From Pseudoneurospora amorphoporcata (Eukaryota > Ascomycota > Sordariomycetes > Sordariales > Sordariaceae), in assembly GCA_033297205.1 (NCBI GenBank), contig MU859177.1:1-64000 (forward strand): a DNA stretch of 64,000 nucleotides. The letters are read 5' to 3'. Under the pieces are notes generated by a model, which searched no databases, was not told the origin of the DNA, and worked only from the letters and a program-made list of their open reading frames with translations. Shown here piece after piece: positions 58,901 to 64,000 of the stretch; position 1 is the first letter of the stretch; the number at the start of each line of letters is the position of its first letter. The position numbers and the translations under genes are program-made.

Positions 58901-59622
58901 GTACATAGACGTCGGAGACCTGGGTGTCGGTTGCGTTTCCACGAGACCATTGTGTCAGGGTTTCGAGCAGTTGCTTGGTGGCAACAAGTAGGTGTGTTAC
59001 GCTCCTTTCGATTTGGGACAGCGGGACGGACGACGTACTGCCGGAGGACTGTTGTCGGATAGCATGGTTAGCGACAAGCTGTTGAAGTAGGGCAAGACCG
59101 GAGAGGGGGGATTGGAATGGAGGGGACAGGCGGGGTCATGGTAAGCATTTGTGCTTGCTCCAGGGACAAGCTGAAGAGGGAAACGCGCAGGGGGAAAAAC
59201 AAGTGCTGCGATGGTCGCAATGACGATGGCGCGACATAGTATCATGTCATGACGCGCGCATGTAGATGCAGTACTCGAAAGAGGGGGCCGGAAGACAGGC
59301 CGATGGAGCAGTAAATGAAGCCAAGGCGGCAAGTATGATTACTCACATTATTTCGCCTTGTGCTCCCACCGCCGCCGGGGCCGCCGCCGGGGCCTTGAAC
59401 TGAGCGATTTGAGCCAGCTGAAGACCTCGACATGCCAGCTTGGGCACCCATGTATCCTCCCATCCCAACGGCAGGCGATATCGAGCGGGCCGGGATGTTG
59501 GGAGGCGGGCCACCACCACCACCACCACCACCACCACCACCACCACCACCACCACCGGGTTCGGTGCCCGGGGCGGGGGAGCGTCGCTGCATGGGACGAC
59601 CGGAACCCGGGATGTTCATCAT
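55917..59622 (-). CDS. bud6: Actin-interacting polarity protein Bud6/Aip3
   Basis: Exon 1 (59622-59347) encodes 92 residues with a 16-glycine run. A long intron (59049-59346, GTGAGT ... CAACAG) leads to exon 2 (59048-55917), giving 1135 residues in all. Residues about 98-200 (VPLSQIERSVTHLLVATKQL, FTAINVDIDDLGNVPELLRT, LPSIRDIIINLLHGLKRK) match the N-terminal part of Bud6. The AIP3 domain follows a disordered Ser/Pro region: TLFLQYKSKVKKFVLPEGYD, QLAFIEKFSW, PVSGVRHELEDLSDIKDRTV, then coiled coils (LQDLVEDLRKDVVHRGVRPL). The C-terminus is a long acidic Glu/Asp tract and a Lys/Glu-rich end. Bud6 binds actin and formins and sits at growing tips and septa. No defects are visible. Confidence 0.92.
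59510..59556. repeat. (CCA)n microsatellite encoding polyglycine in Bud6
   Basis: About 15 CCA units on the plus strand, read as GGT glycine codons on the minus strand within bud6 exon 1. Prone to length change without frameshift. Confidence 0.9.
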
Positions 59623-62600
59623 TTGCTTTGCTGTCTTTCTGTCCGATGGGTGCGGCTAAGCTGGTGTTGTTCAAGGCAAACCGTAGTGTGTCGCGAAAGA
59701 AGATCAGTCGGTATGGCTTGTGTCGTCAGGTCGTTGCTCCTCTATTAGAGGTTGGGCAGAGATGGGAAGATTCGACGGCGCGTAGATGTCGGGAGCTAGA
59801 TGTAGACCGGGGGCGTTTGGCGACAGGGTCTTGGTAGCTGTTCTTTGTGAAAGGGCGATCAGTTTGATGGGAGACAGGAAGAAGCCCTGCTGCCCTTCAG
59901 ATGCTGGCGACGATGTTGTTGGCCGTCTCAATCAGAGCGGCGCATTCGGATATGGTGGCGGCGGGAAATGGGCGTCTCTAGAAGCAGCTTCTTTTTGAGA
60001 ATGCGTTTGTTGATACTTACGGTAGACAAATGGAACCGCGTGAGGATGTCCCGTCGATGGTGTGCAGTGCGTGCTGCTGTAGTGGTTGCCTGTTTGACAG
60101 TGGCTGTCGTCGGGGAATTGCAGTGGATTGGAACTTGGATCGCCAAATGGACCGACAACGGCTCCAGTTGGGCTGCCATGGAGCCGCTGCGGTGGGCTCT
60201 TCACCTGTTTTGCCTTTGGTCATCACTGTTGGCTTGGCCAAATCACACTAACACCATAAGCCTTGTCTACAGACACACGGCTGTTAGTGATGGCTGGGCA
60301 CGGTAACAGCACATGACCGCCGCTTAGCCCAGAAGAGCGCCTGAAAGTGAGCACATGGCAAGAACAGGGGATCCTGAGGGGCAGCCGTGACAGGGCAGGG
60401 GCAAGAGGGGTCGACAACAGGGCAGGGTGTGCGCTACAAGATATTCATGATGGCTTCGCTCTTAACAACCACTCTAGGATTTTTCGGTAATAAGAAAAGC
60501 AACACAAATATGCGTAAGAGTATAGGAGAGTTCAGACATGGCCATTTGGACCTGAGTCATGTCCTTTTGTTGACTTTATAGGTGAAGGGTATATTCCGAG
60601 TTGATGTGCTCTCATCTTTGCCGACCAGAGCTCGGATATTAGTGTAGCCCATGTGATCCCCCAAGACCCAACACGGCCCTTCAGTTTGGTCCCACGCCTT
60701 CTGCTAAAACAAAACAGGCGTGCTTCAATGTTCTGTTCAACCGCCAAACACGGCTGACCACCACCAAAATATGGAAGTCCGTCACATTTTGCGCCAAAGA
60801 GAGAAATAGTAGTGGTATTGCAAACTGTCGTTCCGCTACACCACCATCTCGTCAAATGTCTTTTTCTGTAGCACGTCATTGGCGTCGCATCCATTGCCGT
60901 CCATGTGAAACACTACGGTAGAGGTAGGTAGCAGCAAAGCCAGGGAATGGGAGGAGGTCACGCAGACAGAGACGTGCAGAATCCGGCAATTGCCGACCAT
61001 CTCAGTCAACCTCAGTTTGGATCCATCCCTCCGTTCCTTCCTTGGATGTCATCGCAATCGTCGCCAAATTACCTTGGAGTTCTTGGCGGTTTGGTCCAAG
61101 CCCAGGCAGCCTTGAAATTTCATGTGTGCAGGTGCCCTTCAGCTTCAGGCTTCCACTTTCAGTCCCTGTCCAACACGCAATCGAAAAACTTGTATCGTGG
61201 GGTACTCCAGACTTCCAGGACTCGCGGCTTTCCACATCAACCAAAAGAATCAACGTCTTGATTTCGATTCTGAGCATGACTACACGGACACGGAGCCAGA
61301 TGGGAACATGACAGTGGAGGCTGGGCCAAGCATCAGTCAACAAGAACGAACACGCAAGAGGTGAAACGACATAATGTATAACCATCGCCGGCAACATCAA
61401 CTTTACTCCCCTCTCCGTCGTCCATACAAAACATGAATCTGCTATTCGAAACCCGAGCCATTCAGCAAAAGAAGAACCCTCTTATCCTACCTGGGTTTCT
61501 CAAAGGGTTCCAGGATGTGCCGAATTTGCCTCGCCATAGTCCGTCGAGTCTGCCGTGGCTTTCGAGGCTTGTATGACACCCGCACAAGAATATTGCCTTC
61601 CTGTCGCTCTTCAATCTGGAACATTTCCAGTCGAGCTTCCCGCCCGTACTCATTCGACTTTCCACCAGACGAGTTGCTTCTGTCAAGGCCATGTCAGGTA
61701 TCATCAGCGATACTCTTTAGGGAGCGAAGAGGAAGCCAAATTAAGAATCAGTCTTACTGTTTGCTGTTGGGCATTGTGACCGAAACGTCAACAGATGCTC
61801 TTCTGCGATGGTCAAGTCGAGGTAAGAAATGAGCAATGCTTCTTCTCCAAGTGGACCTCCTTGTGTTAAAGCGCTGATGATTCTGTAGTATCGCAACTCC
61901 TTTCAACTCAGGGCACCACGGCTTTTATCTGCTCGTCAAGGCAGCTACATCCTGCATCAAACCCCGAAGACCCCAACTTATACGGATCACAATAGATCTC
62001 GAGAATACCCCCAAACGGAAAACAATGGCATTCAGGCTGCCCTAGGCCGCCATCCATTCACTCTAAACCAAGTCCCCCGTGGCGTGCCTGGGATGGGGTG
62101 GAGACTTGAGCAACGCAGCTGGCAGAATTAGAATCCAGCTACCGATTCTGAAACCATCCATACCACCATTTGTCTTTTTCATCGGCCATAGGTGTACGTC
62201 TTCCACGTGCATCTGGACACAGCGATGCTGCTATTCTGTCCGCAAAAAACGCGGCCACTTGACCAATCATCGACAAAACACCTACACCACCGGAAAGCCA
62301 GCCTGCCCATGAGTTTTACCTCATTGGGAATCCCAGGTTTCTGCCTTTTTCCTGAGGGCGTCCATGATCTGAACCATGCGCATGGGTCCGTAGCCCTAAC
62401 CGGCTCACTGCAACCCTTGGATGGGCAAAAAGGGAACGTCGAGTTCAAGAATACGCCCCGTCACTGTCGTGCGACTTTGCTGGGTCTATTTCAGGCCGCC
62501 CGTATTGCACGCATAAGCGCAACGCATATCACCATCTCATCATCCGATTGGCTTCGGCTCCAGAAGGCCAAGCGCAGCTGTGTGGAGATGGCTGAACGCA

Positions 62601-63683
62601 ATGGGCTTGTGTCACCACGTTTATTCGTCTGCGGCATGACTGTCAGTTGTCTCCAATGTCTGCCGAGTCCGGGGTTCATTGGGGGCTGGTAATTTACTCG
62701 TTCCATCATCTCTTGGTTTTCCTTGGGGTGCCTTGACCCTCGGATTATTTCGATGCCCACCTTCCCTTGCTACTTGCCTCGTTCAAGTAAACTGCTTTTA
62801 TTACACTCATACTCCGAGCCACATATATCATTTGACTAGAAGTTTCAAGTCTATACCCCCGGTACTACCACATTGCGGCCGAGCACATACCACAGCCCGC
62901 TGTTTTGACTTGATTCACGCTTCTGGAGTAAGACGGCTAAAGTATGGGGTGTGCTACCATCACTTTCGGTTGGATCAATAAACGTGGCGGCGCGGCCCCT
63001 CCTCAGCCTTACGGAAAGTGAGCCGAACCGAGCATCAGTGTCTACCTTAGGGTCAGCAGAAGTCCTGGCGGCATTCTCATCTACTTGTTACCGAAGGCCG
63101 GTGCCGGATTCCTCGTGGCCAACCCTTGAATCCGTTGCTGACACGTTTACGGCCGGGCTTCGTGGTCACTCAGCAAGTGTCGTGCAGGCTATTGTCAGAC
63201 GACATAGGTATCGCACCATTCATATAGAGAGGGAGCCCTTGAAACTTGACGCACGCCGCACAATTCCCGTTGCCGCAGTCCGGCATTAGGGAGAAGCCTC
63301 AACGAACCCTACGTCAAGGGCTGCCCTACGCCATAATAAACGAGTTCTTCACATTGCCGAAACCTGTTCATATCGCATCTACCGGAACTCCTCAGCCCCC
63401 CAAGTTACTATGCTTGACTCAATCACATGGATTCACGAACTGGACCCCACTGGCGGTTACTGGCTTTGATGCTACTGTCGATAGCGCCTAGGTACAGGTA
63501 CCTATTATCTCATTCTCCCCGTCCCCATCCTATGCTGAGAGGGCGACAAAATTCTCTGAACCGCGAATCATCGAGAATCCCTTTTGTGCCACATATCCCC
63601 TCTAACGTCTATTGAATAGCAACCTTACCAGCTACTGTGGGTGGTTGTGTAAGCATCGCCCATCTAGCATCCCCCAGACAAGC
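59623..63683. other. Intergenic, no supported gene
   Basis: Four kilobases including the bud6 promoter. The longest frame (62192-62692 plus, 166 codons) has no domain, intron or good start context. A cluster of CTAGGTAC-type words lies near 63490. Confidence 0.4.
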
Positions 63684-63923
63684 TCAGAGCTTAGCCTTAA
63701 GAGGCTTGCTTTCTTCCCACACCTGCATCGCGATGTGCCAATAACACGGAATAGGGACCAAATGATACGGCGCACCGTTTGGACCCCTTGCATTCGGAAC
63801 CTCATCAACTATGCCCGCGCATTTGTCGGTGCGTAACTTGACAGAACACGTGAATACAAAACCGGGGATGACTGGACAACCGCAGGTTGTGAAGACGCCG
63901 CCGTGGAGGAATCGGTAGCACAT
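63684..63923 (-). CDS. Small cysteine-rich hypothetical protein
   Basis: A 79-codon frame starts MCYRFLHGGVFTTCGCPVIP and has cysteines at FTCSVKL, DKCAG and PIPCYW before TGA at 63684. The Met-Cys start and spaced cysteines recall small fungal zinc-ribbon-like proteins that begin MC and contain a CGH-type turn. The last 20 residues (after PIPC) look less protein-like, so an intron near GTGTTATT could change the end. Function unknown. Confidence 0.35.
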   Translation of the reverse strand: MCYRFLHGGVFTTCGCPVIPGFVFTCSVKLRTDKCAGIVDEVPNARGPNGAPYHLVPIPCYWHIAMQVWEESKPLKAKL

Positions 63924-64000
63924 CTTTTGCTTTCGTCTTTGGCTTGGTGATTGATGGTGCTACAAGAGAGGCGGGACGTGATCGTTAGTGGGGGTCCATG

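Noticed and set aside
59358..59837. Histidine-repeat plus-strand ORF
   Set aside because: Comes from reading the CCA microsatellite of bud6 exon 1 in other frames.
1..64000. CRISPR arrays, riboswitches, operons, tRNA and 5S rRNA genes
   Set aside because: Looked for by eye and not found; the sequence is eukaryotic and no tRNA-like T-loop/acceptor pair or dispersed 5S gene was recognised. A covariance-model scan would be decisive.

Overview
The window is nuclear DNA from a filamentous ascomycete, most likely a Sordariomycete. The genes have short GT..AG introns (about 50-100 bp) with CTAAC-like branch sites. The proteins recognised are typical Pezizomycotina families: a Ctf4/Mcl1/SepB replication factor, a Bud6/Aip3 polarity factor, an HSF-type regulator resembling Sfl1, Ypt1, and the mitochondrial succinyl-CoA ligase beta subunit. 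One gene is broken by stops that fit repeat-induced point mutation (RIP). There are no operons, no tRNA or rRNA genes that I can see, and no CRISPR-like arrays.

Layout. 1-5.3 kb: the tail of a gene at the left edge, a RIP-damaged zinc-finger/TPR gene (489-2385), and a 56-aa gene whose start codon appears to be split by an intron (4080-4380). 5.3-16 kb: a two-exon 1395-aa low-complexity protein, a WD40 protein, and a divergent mcl1/ctf4 gene with a MluI cell-cycle box in the shared promoter. 16-24 kb: about 5.9 kb without a recognisable gene, rich in short tandem repeats, then the HSF-type gene. 24-28.4 kb: a basic low-complexity protein and a secreted protein with ten cysteines. 28.4-32 kb: decayed repeats and an assembly gap flanked by what looks like a false duplication. 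32-37 kb: ypt1, a conserved protein of unknown function and a SET-domain protein.

37-42.8 kb is a graveyard: a gene with several frameshifts and a cytochrome P450 lacking its oxygen-binding helix. 42.8-44.4 kb holds succinyl-CoA ligase beta. 46.3-51.3 kb holds three members of one cysteine-rich family, two of them broken. Between the second and third lies a 761-bp element with terminal inverted repeats, an apparent 9-bp target-site duplication and internal telomere-like repeats. 53.9-59.6 kb has a beta-lactamase-fold hydrolase and bud6. The last 4 kb has only one weak small cysteine-rich ORF.

The housekeeping genes cover separate tasks (replication, ER-Golgi traffic, TCA cycle, polarity) and do not form a pathway. 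The region between 37 and 51 kb behaves like accessory sequence, with gene decay, duplication and mobile DNA. All intron boundaries were read by eye from frame continuity and splice consensus.
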